Below are positions 36,617 to 45,665 of a DNA stretch of 64,000 nt, one piece after another; position 1 is the stretch's first letter; every line of letters begins with the position of its first letter. The DNA comes from Brumimicrobium sp. (GTDB taxonomy: Bacteria; Bacteroidota; Bacteroidia; Flavobacteriales_D; Crocinitomicaceae): positions 1,846,923-1,910,922 of the forward strand of contig JAMLGZ010000001.1 of assembly GCA_023957385.1 (NCBI GenBank). The letters run 5' to 3'. A program made the position numbers and the translations under genes. The notes under the pieces were generated by a model. That model made no database searches, had not been told where the DNA came from, and saw nothing but the letters and a program-made list of their open reading frames with translations.

Positions 36617-37840
36617 CTAAATAAATTCTTTCTCTACACCATTTAGATAATCTTCCAAATATTTAAAGTGAGGTGTTAATTCCCCTTCTTTCGTCGTTTC
36701 AGTGCCTCTAAAAATGATTTGATCTGGATCGTCACCAAAAAGAGCAGGGAATACGAATTGAATCAGGTTACTACCAAAGTCTTCAGACGCATCTCTTGAT
36801 AATTCACATGGTAAATTATCAACTGCCATTACAGCAATAGCGTTGCTATCCATGAAATCAACTTCAGTTCCCGTACTTGGATCATATCCATAAATAGGAT
36901 TTTCTATAGTGCTCGCGCGGATAGTTGTCGCAATAGGTCCATTTACGTCACATGAAATATCGGCAACTACGCTTAAGCGATTATTTTTTTGGTTTAAATC
37001 CTCTTTTGTAAAGAAATAAGGAGATCCTGATTTCCAAAAATGTCCCGCGATAAACATATCTGATTTACTCAAATAACGGGGAAAGGTTGATATATGTCCT
37101 GACCCATCGCTATAGAAAGCATCTAGATCCAATTCCTGTCCATCATTTTTTGCAACATAATCACTAATATTCAGATGTGTATATACTGGTTCATCGAATT
37201 CTTCTGTCAAATATTCTTCGGGAGTAACCTCCGTAATAGGTAGAATATTTAAAATCTCTTGAATGCCATGACCTACTCTACCAAAGCCAGTAACTACAAT
37301 TTTTGTATTCTTTGGTAGTAAAACTTTTGATAGTTCTTGCTCTAATTCTTCTTTATTGAAGCATAAATTTGCTGGCTTCAGTTTATAAAGATTATGTTTT
37401 AAACCGTATGTTAAAAACGCATTGTAGCATCCAACAATTCCAGCAAATCTCCCAAATCCAATAATTCTATGATCATGTTTGTTCTTAAGTACTTCATAGT
37501 CTGTTAGTTGTATTTTGTTCTTTACAACAGCTTGAAGTAATTTTCTATTATAAGGTTGTTTCTTTAAGGTGTGTGAGAAGAAAAAGAAGTGTTTATTTGG
37601 GATTAAATCTTCAATATTTACCTCCTTCACTCCCATTATAATATCGCAATCTTGGAGGTTATCCACAACGGGAATTCCTAATTGCGTATATTCTTCATCT
37701 TTGAAAATTCGAATAGGGCTCTTTTGCACAAACACTTGCACGTGTGGATATTGTTCCATAAGTAAAGTGCATTGATTTGGACTTAGTGGAACGCGTTTAT
37801 CTGGTGGTGTTTTTCCTTCTCTGATAATACCTAATTTCAT
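36617..37840 (-). CDS. Lys1/alanine-dehydrogenase-PNT-like NAD(P) oxidoreductase
   Basis: The 407-residue protein starts with the AlaDh/PNT N-terminal signature (L-G-I-I-R-E-G-K-T-P-P-D-K-R-V-P-L-S-P). It has a Rossmann glycine motif V-V-T-G-F-G-R-V-G-H-G (about 198-208) and a later D-I-S-C-D-V-N-G-P-I block shared with saccharopine dehydrogenase (lysine-forming, Lys1) and LOR/SDH proteins. It most likely catalyses an NAD(P)-linked amino-acid or saccharopine-type oxidoreduction, but its exact substrate is open. It leads a three-gene operon with two envelope proteins, an unexpected context for a lysine enzyme. A TATTTTTG box lies 20 bases upstream (37861-37868). Confidence 0.75.
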   Translation of the reverse strand: MKLGIIREGKTPPDKRVPLSPNQCTLLMEQYPHVQVFVQKSPIRIFKDEEYTQLGIPVVDNLQDCDIIMGVKEVNIEDLIPNKHFFFFSHTLKKQPYNRKLLQAVVKNKIQLTDYEVLKNKHDHRIIGFGRFAGIVGCYNAFLTYGLKHNLYKLKPANLCFNKEELEQELSKVLLPKNTKIVVTGFGRVGHGIQEILNILPITEVTPEEYLTEEFDEPVYTHLNISDYVAKNDGQELDLDAFYSDGSGHISTFPRYLSKSDMFIAGHFWKSGSPYFFTKEDLNQKNNRLSVVADISCDVNGPIATTIRASTIENPIYGYDPSTGTEVDFMDSNAIAVMAVDNLPCELSRDASEDFGSNLIQFVFPALFGDDPDQIIFRGTETTKEGELTPHFKYLEDYLNGVEKEFI

Positions 37841-37860
37841 ATTAAAATCTTAGTTTTCTA

Positions 37861-37868
37861 CAAAAATA
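37861..37868 (-). promoter_or_regulatory. -7 box of the dehydrogenase operon (TATTTTTG)
   Basis: A perfect TAnnTTTG on the minus strand, 20 bases before the ATG at 37840. Confidence 0.45.
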
Positions 37869-37934
37869 ACAGAAATATCTAAATTGCTGACAGCATTTTG
37901 TGAAAGAACCTTAAAATGAAATATGGAAGTGATT

Positions 37935-40367
37935 TTATTCAAAAGAAGGTTCCCCACCTGATTCTCCTGTACTCGGGATTTGTTTCTTCTCTTTCATTGT
38001 AATATTTCTAAACTTATAAGAAACTGTTAAATACAATCTTCTAGACGTCCATTCGAAAGTGGTTGTTTGAGTAATATTACCTGCATACATTTCACTATAA
38101 AAATGTTGCATATTGAAAATGTCAGTTACCTTCACTCCTATTTCCAAATGTTTATCAAGTAAACTCTTAGTTATACCTGCATCTATTCCAGGTTGCCATA
38201 CGGCCTTACCTTGAATTCCGTATTTAGGTGCCACATATTGCGCATTAATTTGAATTTTAGTAGTGTTATTAAATAATGAGAACGTTGTATTTAGTTTCAC
38301 ACCCCAACTGATACCTTTATTACTCAATACAACACCATCCACGTTAGCTGACAGTCTCGATTCATAGGCATTAAAAGAAAACATATTTTTCCACCATGTA
38401 AAAGGAGAATACGAACCAACTAATTCTAGCCCATAATCATAACTTTGGTTGATATTAGAGAAAGTCATAGCGCTTACACCATTGTCGTAAAACTTACGAA
38501 TTCGTTGAATTTTATTTTCTGTTTGCCTAAAGTAAAAAGTAGTCATCACGCTAAAATTCGTAAAATTTTTCTCATACCCTACTTCAAAAGAATTAATATA
38601 TTCAGGCATCAGTCCCGGATTCCCTATCCGTAAGTTAAGCGGGTCATCGTAGGTGGGAAATGGACTAATAGACCACCCATCTGGGCGATTTATCCTTCTT
38701 GCATAACTCAATGTGAATTTTCCAATTTTATCAGTTCCGAATAATAAGTGGATAGAGGGAAAATAGCTAAAATAATTACGATTAAATTTCTGATTAGTTT
38801 TTATCAATTTTGGCTGAGAAAAAGCTTGTTCTAAGCGTAATCCAGCTTTATAAGAGAAATAGTTGGTAACTGTGTGACTAAAAGAGCCATATGCAGAGAA
38901 AATATTTTCATCATACAACAACTTGTTATCGGCATTTAAATCAGGCATTTCTTGTTGGGTAACTGTATCAAAATAGATATATGAATTACTATCATTCATT
39001 CTATAAATGATAGCTTGGATACCGGTTTCATAAGATATCTTATCGTTAACCTGGCGTTCTAAATCCGTCTTAAAGGTAAAACGATTACTATTTCCTTTTT
39101 TACCTTGTCTTTGGTATCCGCTTAAATATGGGTTGATGAATTCATTTGAATGAAAGAAATATTCTTCATAGTCTCCTGTTGATTTGGAATCACCTAAAGA
39201 TTCCATAGCTGAAATATATAGGTTTCCTTTTTTATCTTTAAAATCCAGCTTATAATCTGCATTAATATCAATGGATATACGGTTTCTTGGTTCATAAGTG
39301 TCTCGTTTCCAAAATTGAGTCAGTGTATCATTAAGATATAAGTAATTGTTTTGTAAACCACCTCTATTTCTATCTGTATAATTACCACTTGCCGAGATTC
39401 CAAGTACTTGATTAGAGTCCAAATAGAAATCTATACCAATTTTCCCTACATGTCCACGTTCTAAATCACTCCCGATTCTTCGTTGTTTAAGATATTCAGT
39501 AGTATCGTTGTATAGAGAAGTTCGATCTGTAAAATTATTCCTGTGTCCTTCTCTATAGCGCATAGAATAGCTGGTGTAAAAATTAAGTTTCTCATTTCTA
39601 TAATTAAAGTTTATACTTCCATTATAGAGATTCTCACTAGCAATGTTAGCTTGCACATCAAAATTGAAACCACGTAGTTTCTTCTTTTTTAGAATGATAT
39701 TGATGATACCTGCTGTTCCATCTGGGTTGTATTTTGAAGAAGGGTTTGTTACCACTTCAATACGCTCAATAGCACTTGCGGGAATACCATTTAAAGCGCC
39801 ATCTCCACTAGAAAGAACACTCTCTCTGCCATCTATTAAAATCGTAACACTTCCATTTCCTCGCAAGGAAATATTTCCATCACTGTCAACTTCAATGGAA
39901 GGAATATTATTCAATACATCCGTCACACTACCACCGGCGGAAGTCATGTCTTCTTCTACATTATATGTTCTTTTATCAATACTATTTTCAATGGCTGCCG
40001 AAGATTTTCCTTGAATTTCTACTTCTTCTAGTTCTTGACTTTTCATGTTATCCAAGGTGATTTTCCCTAGAGCTAAGATAGGTTGGGCTGCTTTTACTGT
40101 AATATTTGGTAAGAGTTGATTTACAAAACCATAAGCAGTAATAATTCCATAATACTTACCCGGCACAATATTTTCTATAAAGATATTTCCTTTATCATCG
40201 GAATATCCGCCAGAAACAACGGAAGAATCTTGAGTAGAAAACAATCTAAAATTAGCATACTCTACAGGAAGATTTTTAGAATCTCTTACCATCATGGATA
40301 TCTTTGTCTGTGAATAAGACAGGCCAAGATTCAAAACCATAATTAAAACAAGGGTAAGGAATTTCAT
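37935..40367 (-). CDS. TonB-dependent-receptor-like outer membrane beta-barrel protein
   Basis: I choose ATG 40367 (M-K-F-L-T-L), which begins a clean signal peptide ending near L-S-Y-S-Q; the in-frame ATG at 40403 lies upstream of the promoter box. The 810-residue product has a carboxypeptidase-D-like N-terminal regulatory domain (about 20-105). A TonB plug follows with S-V-T-D-V-L-N-N-I-P-S-I-E-V and A-S-A-I-E-R-I-E-V-V-T-N-P-S-S-K-Y, and then a large OMP_b-brl_3-type barrel. Transport substrate is unknown. It is divergent from a LytS/LytR pair that could control it, though this is only a positional hint. Confidence 0.88.
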   Translation of the reverse strand: MKFLTLVLIMVLNLGLSYSQTKISMMVRDSKNLPVEYANFRLFSTQDSSVVSGGYSDDKGNIFIENIVPGKYYGIITAYGFVNQLLPNITVKAAQPILALGKITLDNMKSQELEEVEIQGKSSAAIENSIDKRTYNVEEDMTSAGGSVTDVLNNIPSIEVDSDGNISLRGNGSVTILIDGRESVLSSGDGALNGIPASAIERIEVVTNPSSKYNPDGTAGIINIILKKKKLRGFNFDVQANIASENLYNGSINFNYRNEKLNFYTSYSMRYREGHRNNFTDRTSLYNDTTEYLKQRRIGSDLERGHVGKIGIDFYLDSNQVLGISASGNYTDRNRGGLQNNYLYLNDTLTQFWKRDTYEPRNRISIDINADYKLDFKDKKGNLYISAMESLGDSKSTGDYEEYFFHSNEFINPYLSGYQRQGKKGNSNRFTFKTDLERQVNDKISYETGIQAIIYRMNDSNSYIYFDTVTQQEMPDLNADNKLLYDENIFSAYGSFSHTVTNYFSYKAGLRLEQAFSQPKLIKTNQKFNRNYFSYFPSIHLLFGTDKIGKFTLSYARRINRPDGWSISPFPTYDDPLNLRIGNPGLMPEYINSFEVGYEKNFTNFSVMTTFYFRQTENKIQRIRKFYDNGVSAMTFSNINQSYDYGLELVGSYSPFTWWKNMFSFNAYESRLSANVDGVVLSNKGISWGVKLNTTFSLFNNTTKIQINAQYVAPKYGIQGKAVWQPGIDAGITKSLLDKHLEIGVKVTDIFNMQHFYSEMYAGNITQTTTFEWTSRRLYLTVSYKFRNITMKEKKQIPSTGESGGEPSFE

Positions 40368-40385
40368 TTTTCTAATATTAGCCTG

Positions 40386-40393
40386 CAAAAATA
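40386..40393 (-). promoter_or_regulatory. -7 box of the outer-membrane barrel gene (TATTTTTG)
   Basis: A perfect TAnnTTTG on the minus strand, 18 bases before ATG 40367. It excludes the longer start at 40403. Confidence 0.45.
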
Positions 40394-40515
40394 ACAATTC
40401 CATTGAGATCTACTTGTGTTTTTTTTATGTAATCGTGAGTGTGAAATATTAATTTTCATTGTGTGAAGCTAAAAAATCTTTTTTTATTTAAATTTACAGC
40501 AATAAATCAACATAT

Positions 40516-41580
40516 TTGAAGAAAAGGAAAATTCTATATTGGATAATTCAGCTCACGTCTTGGGGGGTGTTTTGTTTTATTTTGGCTATCGCAAATATTG
40601 TAAATGAAAAAGAAAATGTGGAAGCCATAAGCAAAATCATTAACAAGATTTTCTTTTTATACATCTTTTTGATCACGATTTCTCATACTATGCGCATGGT
40701 CTTGATTAAACGTGGCTGGTTAGATTTAAAAATTATTCAATTAGTTCCAAGAGCTATCGGATTAGTCATCATCGCCTCTTTATTTTTATTAGCCCTCAAT
40801 GAATTCGTTAATTTTTTCATATTTAATGAAGTCATTTCCTATCTGGAGTTTTTTGTCAATATTTGGATGTACTCTCTTTTATTGCTTGTATGGCTTGCTA
40901 TATATTTAACGAACCATTTGTTAGATAGATCACGTATTCAGGAGATGAATAATTTGATTCTTCAAACTAGTCAAACTAAAACAGAATTAAAAGTGTTGAG
41001 AGACCAATTAAATCCTCATTTTCTATTCAATTCATTAAATAGCATCAGAGCGCTGATAGAGACTGACCCCTATCATGCTAAGTCAGCGATTACTAACTTA
41101 TCTAACTTACTCAGGAGTTCATTAGCTTTAGGGAAAAAGACTTTAGTAAATTTGGATGAAGAAATATATTTGATAACAGAATATTTAAAATTGGAGAAAA
41201 TAAGATATGAGGAGCGACTTCATTATGAGATTAATAATAATGTACATGAACCCGTCATAATCCCTCCTTTTTTACTTCAAGGAATGATAGAAAATGCTAT
41301 TAAACATGGAATTTCTAGGTTAGTAAATGGTGGAAATATTGAAATAAATATTAATTTTAAAGACGATAAATTATTTCTTGAAGTAATTAACAGTGGAAAA
41401 TTCTCTCAAGAAAAAGAAATAGATAAACCTGAGAGTAGAGTTGGTGTAGAGAATACAAGACGTAGATTAGATTTATTATATGGGGAAAATGCTCAATTTA
41501 ATATTCAAAATATCGAAGGTGACTTGGTTAAAACCACTATTTGGATAAAAAAGAGTCAATTAAATCGAGAGAAAGATTAA
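40516..41580 (+). CDS. LytS-type sensor histidine kinase
   Basis: The 354-residue inner-membrane kinase starts at a TTG (40516); no in-frame ATG fits better. Four transmembrane helices lie at about 8-28, 43-62, 78-98 and 114-133. A His_kinase domain follows (Q-L-N-P-H-F-L-F-N-S-L-N, phospho-acceptor His168), and then a GHKL ATPase domain with the N-box M-I-E-N-A-I-K-H-G around Asn260. It has no periplasmic sensor domain, so the signal probably comes through the membrane segments. The cognate LytTR regulator follows after 10 bases. A TAAATTTA element at 40489-40496 may be its -7 box. Confidence 0.92.
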   Translation: MKKRKILYWIIQLTSWGVFCFILAIANIVNEKENVEAISKIINKIFFLYIFLITISHTMRMVLIKRGWLDLKIIQLVPRAIGLVIIASLFLLALNEFVNFFIFNEVISYLEFFVNIWMYSLLLLVWLAIYLTNHLLDRSRIQEMNNLILQTSQTKTELKVLRDQLNPHFLFNSLNSIRALIETDPYHAKSAITNLSNLLRSSLALGKKTLVNLDEEIYLITEYLKLEKIRYEERLHYEINNNVHEPVIIPPFLLQGMIENAIKHGISRLVNGGNIEININFKDDKLFLEVINSGKFSQEKEIDKPESRVGVENTRRRLDLLYGENAQFNIQNIEGDLVKTTIWIKKSQLNREKD

Positions 41581-41590
41581 AATAGTATAT

Positions 41591-42325
41591 ATGAAAGCTA
41601 TTATTATAGATGATGAAAGATTAGCAAGACAAGAGTTGAGATTGCTATTAAAGGATTTCAGTTCATCCATTGAGGTGATTGGGGAAGCAAGTAATGGTGA
41701 AGAAGGGATTGCCATGATTCAAAAACACCAACCTGATTTGATATTCTTGGATATTCAGATGCCAGATATGAATGGTTTTAATATGCTAAGCAAATTAGAG
41801 GAAATTCCAAAAGTTATCTTTGTTTCAGCATACGATGAATACGCATTAGATGCTTTTAGAGTAAATGCACTCGATTATTTATTAAAACCAGTAGATCCTT
41901 CTCAATTAAAGAATGCTATCGATAAGATTAGTAACGATACAGAGTCTGACTTCTATTCACCTGTCAAAAATGAAAGAGAAAATAGGTTATTGACAAATGA
42001 AGATAGAATCTTTATTAAGGATGGAGAGAAGTACTTTTTCCCCTATTTGAATGAAATAAAATATTTTGAAAGTCAAGGGAATTATGTAAAAGTGTACTTT
42101 AAGGAAAATAAGCCTATGGTACTTAGAAGTCTCAATGCTATTGAAGATAAATTATCCAGTGAGAACTTTTTCCGAGCAAATAGAAAATATTTGGTAAATA
42201 TAAGTGCCATTAAGAATGTAGAGAATTGGTTTAATGGAGGATTAAAAGCTATATTAGAGGATGATACAGAGGTTGAAATATCAAGAAGACAAGCTAGACG
42301 ATTTAAAGATATTATGTCTTTATAA
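41591..42325 (+). CDS. LytTR-family response regulator
   Basis: The 244-residue regulator has a receiver domain (1 to about 120) with acidic pocket D7-D8, phospho-acceptor Asp54 in L-I-F-L-D-I-Q-M-P-D, and the conserved lysine in Y-L-L-K-P-V-D. A LytTR DNA-binding domain (about 138-240) includes Y-F-E-S-Q-G-N-Y-V and F-F-R-A-N-R-K-Y-L-V-N. It is the partner of the kinase 10 bases upstream. Target genes cannot be read from the sequence. Confidence 0.94.
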   Translation: MKAIIIDDERLARQELRLLLKDFSSSIEVIGEASNGEEGIAMIQKHQPDLIFLDIQMPDMNGFNMLSKLEEIPKVIFVSAYDEYALDAFRVNALDYLLKPVDPSQLKNAIDKISNDTESDFYSPVKNERENRLLTNEDRIFIKDGEKYFFPYLNEIKYFESQGNYVKVYFKENKPMVLRSLNAIEDKLSSENFFRANRKYLVNISAIKNVENWFNGGLKAILEDDTEVEISRRQARRFKDIMSL

Positions 42326-42394
42326 TTTTTTTATTATTTAAATAAATTATAAATTTGTCTTTTTATTTTATTGTTTGTATTAAAAGTATATTTA

Positions 42395-42853
42395 ATGACT
42401 AATATTTTTGTAGCCAACCTAGATTTCGGAATTACTTCAGAAGATTTAAAAGCAACCTTTTCTCAATTTGGAATTGTAGAATATGCTCATGTTGTTTATG
42501 ATAATAAGACTAAGAAATCAAAAGGCTATGGATATGTGGAAATGCCTGAAGAAAGTGATGCAAATAATGCAGTAGCAGCATTACATGGTATAGAAGTAAA
42601 TGGAAGAATATTAGATATTAAAATTGCTACTCCAAAAGATCAGCGTGTAAAATCTCCAAAGCCTTCTAAATCTGACAAACCAAAATTCAATAAATTCAAC
42701 AAAGAAGATGGTTTTAAGTCCAAAAGACCTTTCAACAGTGAATCTTCTTACAATAAAGATTATTCCTCATTCAATAAAGAAAAGAAAGAAGACACTGTTA
42801 AAGTAAAAGAGAATCGAGTGATGCGCCCTAGAAGAAAAAGAATGGGGGAATAA
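42395..42853 (+). CDS. RRM-type RNA-binding protein
   Basis: The start at 42395 (M-T-N-I-F-V-A-N-L) opens directly with RNP2 and gives 152 residues; an in-frame ATG at 42371 adds eight non-conserved residues. The RRM spans about 3-80, with RNP2 I-F-V-A-N-L at 4-9 and RNP1 K-G-Y-G-Y-V-E-M at 43-50. A long basic tail rich in Lys, Ser and Asn follows. Such proteins, common in Bacteroidota and cyanobacteria, act as RNA chaperones or Hfq-like regulators. A TAAATTTG box lies at 42350-42357, giving a leader of about 34 nt. Confidence 0.9.
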   Translation: MTNIFVANLDFGITSEDLKATFSQFGIVEYAHVVYDNKTKKSKGYGYVEMPEESDANNAVAALHGIEVNGRILDIKIATPKDQRVKSPKPSKSDKPKFNKFNKEDGFKSKRPFNSESSYNKDYSSFNKEKKEDTVKVKENRVMRPRRKRMGE

Positions 42854-42878
42854 TTAATAAACAATCTTATTGCATTTC

Positions 42879-43601
42879 TTACCTGGGAAATAACTCGGGA
42901 TGTAGCGTTTTATAATGCTCTAACTTTCCTTGGATATACATGATTAAATCATAGTCCGTAGCTGTTTTTAGGAAATGCTCATCCATATTTAAGAAGTAAA
43001 TAAAATTATCAAAGTTTTCTTCATCCAAATATACGACATCATAAGATACGTAGGCTCTTAGAAGTTCCTTAACAATAGCATTCATATTGTCCTGATGTTC
43101 CATAGAGGCAACAGCTTGTTTTGACCGAGCTGTTTTGCTAAATCGTTCATACAAGGCTGTGATTGGACTTTGTAAAACATTAATTCCTGTTACGGTTCTT
43201 GTTTCTTGCATACTAAGCGCCTGTCTTTCTTCTTTAATTTCAGATAGTGATTTAATGGGGTGTATATCTACAGCTTCAAAAACTTGAATATTTGGTCCCA
43301 AATATATGATAGTATCTAGTTTACAATGATTCTCAGGTGCTACTGCTATGATATATTTCTTGTTGTATCCTTTTACTGAGAATGCTATTTTATCTCCAGG
43401 GCGAACGTAAACAGCAAATGTGCCGTCAGGATGACCAAAAACACCTTGCTTGGTTGTCATATTGATTACCATTAAATTATAGAAACTCTGAACAGCATTT
43501 GTATCAATAACTTTCCCTTTTAGGTATATTTCTTCACATTGGGAATAGAGCGCCTTAGGAATTAAGAAGATGAATAAAATATATGGTAATACTTTCAACA
43601 T
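42879..43601 (-). CDS. exported hypothetical protein with carboxypeptidase-like regulatory domain
   Basis: The 240-residue protein has a signal peptide ending near A-L-Y-S-Q-C. Residues 25-105 resemble the beta-sandwich CarboxypepD_reg-like domain (L-K-G-K-V-I-D-T-N-A, then a G-x-F-x-V-Y-V strand and D-K-I-A-F-S-V-K-G-Y). A helical C-terminal region follows. Related flavobacterial proteins are uncharacterised. A TATCTTTG box ends 5 bases before the ATG, so this mRNA may be leaderless. Confidence 0.7.
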   Translation of the reverse strand: MLKVLPYILFIFLIPKALYSQCEEIYLKGKVIDTNAVQSFYNLMVINMTTKQGVFGHPDGTFAVYVRPGDKIAFSVKGYNKKYIIAVAPENHCKLDTIIYLGPNIQVFEAVDIHPIKSLSEIKEERQALSMQETRTVTGINVLQSPITALYERFSKTARSKQAVASMEHQDNMNAIVKELLRAYVSYDVVYLDEENFDNFIYFLNMDEHFLKTATDYDLIMYIQGKLEHYKTLHPELFPR

Positions 43602-43606
43602 ATAAA

Positions 43607-43614
43607 CAAAGATA
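43607..43614 (-). promoter_or_regulatory. -7 box TATCTTTG immediately upstream of a start codon
   Basis: A perfect TAnnTTTG on the minus strand with 5 bases to the ATG at 43601. Confidence 0.5.
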
Positions 43615-43753
43615 TTATTTTAAGCATAAATTAAGCCATAAATAGATATACTGTTAACATAATTTATCTATTAGCAGGTGATAGATTACAGCCAAAGAAT
43701 TTTCACAAAGGGCGGGAAGCTAATTGTCATATTATATTAGATATCTATTTAAT

Positions 43754-43796
43754 ATACATTTGTAACCAAATACGAATTACTCAATATACAATTGTA
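43754..43796. promoter_or_regulatory. two TACAnnTGTA-type dyads upstream of mnmA
   Basis: TACATTTGTA (43755-43764) and the perfect palindrome TACAATTGTA (43787-43796). The same dyad recurs upstream of the HTH gene at 45397. Confidence 0.4.
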
Positions 43797-43808
43797 AACA
43801 ATATTCTT

Positions 43809-43840
43809 TTTGGAAGAACAAATTAAAACCCGTAATTTTG
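43809..43840 (+). promoter_or_regulatory. complete promoter of mnmA
   Basis: TTTG (43809-43812), a 20-base spacer and TAATTTTG (43833-43840). Transcription should start near 43844, which excludes the in-frame ATG at 43810 and supports ATG 43858. Confidence 0.65.
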
Positions 43841-43857
43841 TAACGAATTTGAGAAAT

Positions 43858-45039
43858 ATGAAAAAGGTTGTAGTTGGTTTATCAGGTGGAGTTGATTCCA
43901 GTGTGGCCGCGTATCTACTGAAAGAACAGGGATATGAGGTTGTTGGTTTATTCATGAAAAACTGGCATGATGAATCGGTAACTCTTTCTGATGAATGTCC
44001 ATGGATAGATGACTCAAATGACGCCCTACTCGTAGCTAATAAACTCGGTATACCATTCCAAGTGATAGATTTAAGCAAGGAATACAAAGAACGTATCGTA
44101 GATTATATGTTTCAAGAATACGCTTCTGGTAGAACTCCTAATCCTGATGTACTTTGCAACCGTGAGATTAAATTCGATATTTTCCTCAAACGTGCACTTG
44201 AATTAGGGGCGGATTACGTGGCTACTGGCCACTATTGCAGGAGAAGAGAGAATCCAGATGGAAGTTACAGCTTATTAGCCGGACTCGACAAGAGTAAAGA
44301 TCAATCTTATTTCTTATGCCAAATCAACCAGCAGCAATTAAGCAAAGCCTTATTCCCAATTGGAGATTTACAAAAGAGCGAAGTTCGTAGAATTGCCCAC
44401 GAACAAGCATTAGTTACAGCTGATAAAAAGGATTCCCAAGGCTTATGTTTTGTCGGAAAAATCAGTTTACCTGTATTTCTACAACAACAATTGAAGAGCA
44501 AAAAAGGAAAAGTAATTGAAATACCAGAGGACTTTCAATCTTTAAAAGATTATCACGCTATTCCAGCTGATTTTGAACATATCGAAGAACTTGTTAAGCC
44601 TTTTGAATTCCATGAAAATGATGGAATACCCGTAGCTGAACACCAAGGAGCACATTTTTACACAATAGGTCAAAGAAAAGGATTACAAATAGGTGGTCGT
44701 CCCCAACCTTCTTTTGTTCTTCAAATAGACGTGGATAACAACTTGGTTTACAGTGGACAAACTGATTCTCATTTTGGTTTAAATAGAATGGCATTAAAGA
44801 TTGATAATAAGACACTTATATATGTAAATAATTTAAACATGTTTAAACCTGACGTAGTTAGCAATGTATTAGTGCGAATTCGTTACCGTCAATCTTTACA
44901 AAGTGCCCGCGTCCTTGTAAAAGAAGAGTTTACATACGTTTTATTTGATCAATTACAACGTGGGATTACTCCAGGTCAGTTCTGTGCTTTCTATAGCGAT
45001 ACTGACGAGTTATTAGGCTCTGGAGTTATTGAGCAGTAG
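43858..45039 (+). CDS. mnmA: tRNA 2-thiouridine(34) synthase MnmA
   Basis: MnmA activates U34 of Lys, Glu and Gln tRNAs with ATP and transfers sulfur to C2. The 393-residue protein from ATG 43858 has the PP-loop G-L-S-G-G-V-D-S-S at 7-15. The nucleophile Cys100 lies in P-D-V-L-C-N-R, and the persulfide Cys197 in S-Q-G-L-C-F-V-G. The Y-T-I-G-Q-R-K-G-L block marks the C-terminal part. The length is normal. Its last 14 bases overlap the convergent HTH gene. Confidence 0.95.
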   Translation: MKKVVVGLSGGVDSSVAAYLLKEQGYEVVGLFMKNWHDESVTLSDECPWIDDSNDALLVANKLGIPFQVIDLSKEYKERIVDYMFQEYASGRTPNPDVLCNREIKFDIFLKRALELGADYVATGHYCRRRENPDGSYSLLAGLDKSKDQSYFLCQINQQQLSKALFPIGDLQKSEVRRIAHEQALVTADKKDSQGLCFVGKISLPVFLQQQLKSKKGKVIEIPEDFQSLKDYHAIPADFEHIEELVKPFEFHENDGIPVAEHQGAHFYTIGQRKGLQIGGRPQPSFVLQIDVDNNLVYSGQTDSHFGLNRMALKIDNKTLIYVNNLNMFKPDVVSNVLVRIRYRQSLQSARVLVKEEFTYVLFDQLQRGITPGQFCAFYSDTDELLGSGVIEQ

Positions 45040-45397
45040 AAGTATCCGTACTTACTGGCTGAGTTTCAACGTATGAGTTATCATCATAATAAACTACAAT
45101 ACGAGTGATTCTTTTAGGCCTTACAGGGCTTATAATTGTTTTTTGAGGCATTACCTCTCTCGTTTGTTTAACCTCTGTTTCCACCCTTTCTATTTGCTTT
45201 TCGCCTGTGATCAGCCAAACAGGGTCAACTTCAGGAAATTTTCGAAGAATCTTTTCAATGAAATCAATGCTAGGCTTGTTTCTTCCTGTTAATACATGAG
45301 AAACGCTAGAGCGTTGAATCTCTATATAATCTGCAAATGAACTATTGGTGTGCCCAGCTTTACGCATTATCATTTTTAATCTATCTGCTATTGCCAT
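45026..45397 (-). CDS. XRE-type helix-turn-helix regulator
   Basis: The 123-residue protein has a HTH_3 domain in its first 65 residues (A-D-R-L-K-M-I-M-R-K, then S-F-A-D-Y-I-E-I-Q-R-S-S-V-S-H-V-L-T-G-R-N-K-P). A C-terminal tail rich in Val, Thr and Arg follows, with no known sensor domain. Related flavobacterial proteins often act as local repressors. Four TTAC/TACA...TGTA/GTAA dyads lie in the 100 bp upstream of its start, a layout expected for autoregulation. It converges with mnmA with a 14-bp overlap. Confidence 0.85.
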   Translation of the reverse strand: MAIADRLKMIMRKAGHTNSSFADYIEIQRSSVSHVLTGRNKPSIDFIEKILRKFPEVDPVWLITGEKQIERVETEVKQTREVMPQKTIISPVRPKRITRIVVYYDDNSYVETQPVSTDTSTAQ

Positions 45398-45411
45398 ACT
45401 TTTGATTTATA

Positions 45412-45497
45412 TACAAATGTAATATAATATTATTACAAAAGTAAATTATTATGTTTTAAAATAGTTACAAAAGTAAACTAATTAATATACATTTGTA
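45412..45497. promoter_or_regulatory. array of four dyads upstream of the HTH regulator gene
   Basis: TACAAATGTA (45412-45421), TTACAAAAGTAA (45433-45444), TTACAAAAGTAA (45465-45476) and TACATTTGTA (45488-45497). Each also contains a TAnnTTTG promoter box on one strand, for example TACATTTG at 45421-45414 on the minus strand, so the same bases could be promoter and operator. Confidence 0.5.
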
Positions 45498-45542
45498 TTC
45501 AATGGAAAATTGAAAGTTATTATTATCAATCATCTTATTATG

Positions 45543-45574
45543 AGCTATTAGCAGTTACATTCCTACTAATAGCT
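45543..45574. repeat. 9-bp inverted repeat in intergenic DNA
   Basis: AGCTATTAG (45543-45551) and CTAATAGCT (45566-45574) are perfectly complementary with a 14-base loop. The purpose is unknown. The rest of 45498-45665 has no recognisable gene. Confidence 0.4.
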
Positions 45575-45665
45575 ATCGGTATTCAACTCTCCGCTCTCCA
45601 CTTTCAATTCTCAACTATCCTAGGCTGACTCCTACTCTATTATGCTTCCCCTTAAAATTTGGGGC

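Noticed and set aside
36617..37840. Alanine dehydrogenase or proton-pumping transhydrogenase
   Set aside because: The N-terminus matches the AlaDh/PNT superfamily, but the C-terminal D-I-S-C-D-V-N-G-P block and lack of membrane segments point to the Lys1-like branch.
39643..40014. Plus-strand frame of 123 codons inside the outer-membrane barrel gene
   Set aside because: Antisense to the conserved TonB plug domain.
43749..44087. Minus-strand frame of 112 codons over the start of mnmA
   Set aside because: Shadow of the conserved PP-loop region of mnmA on the other strand.
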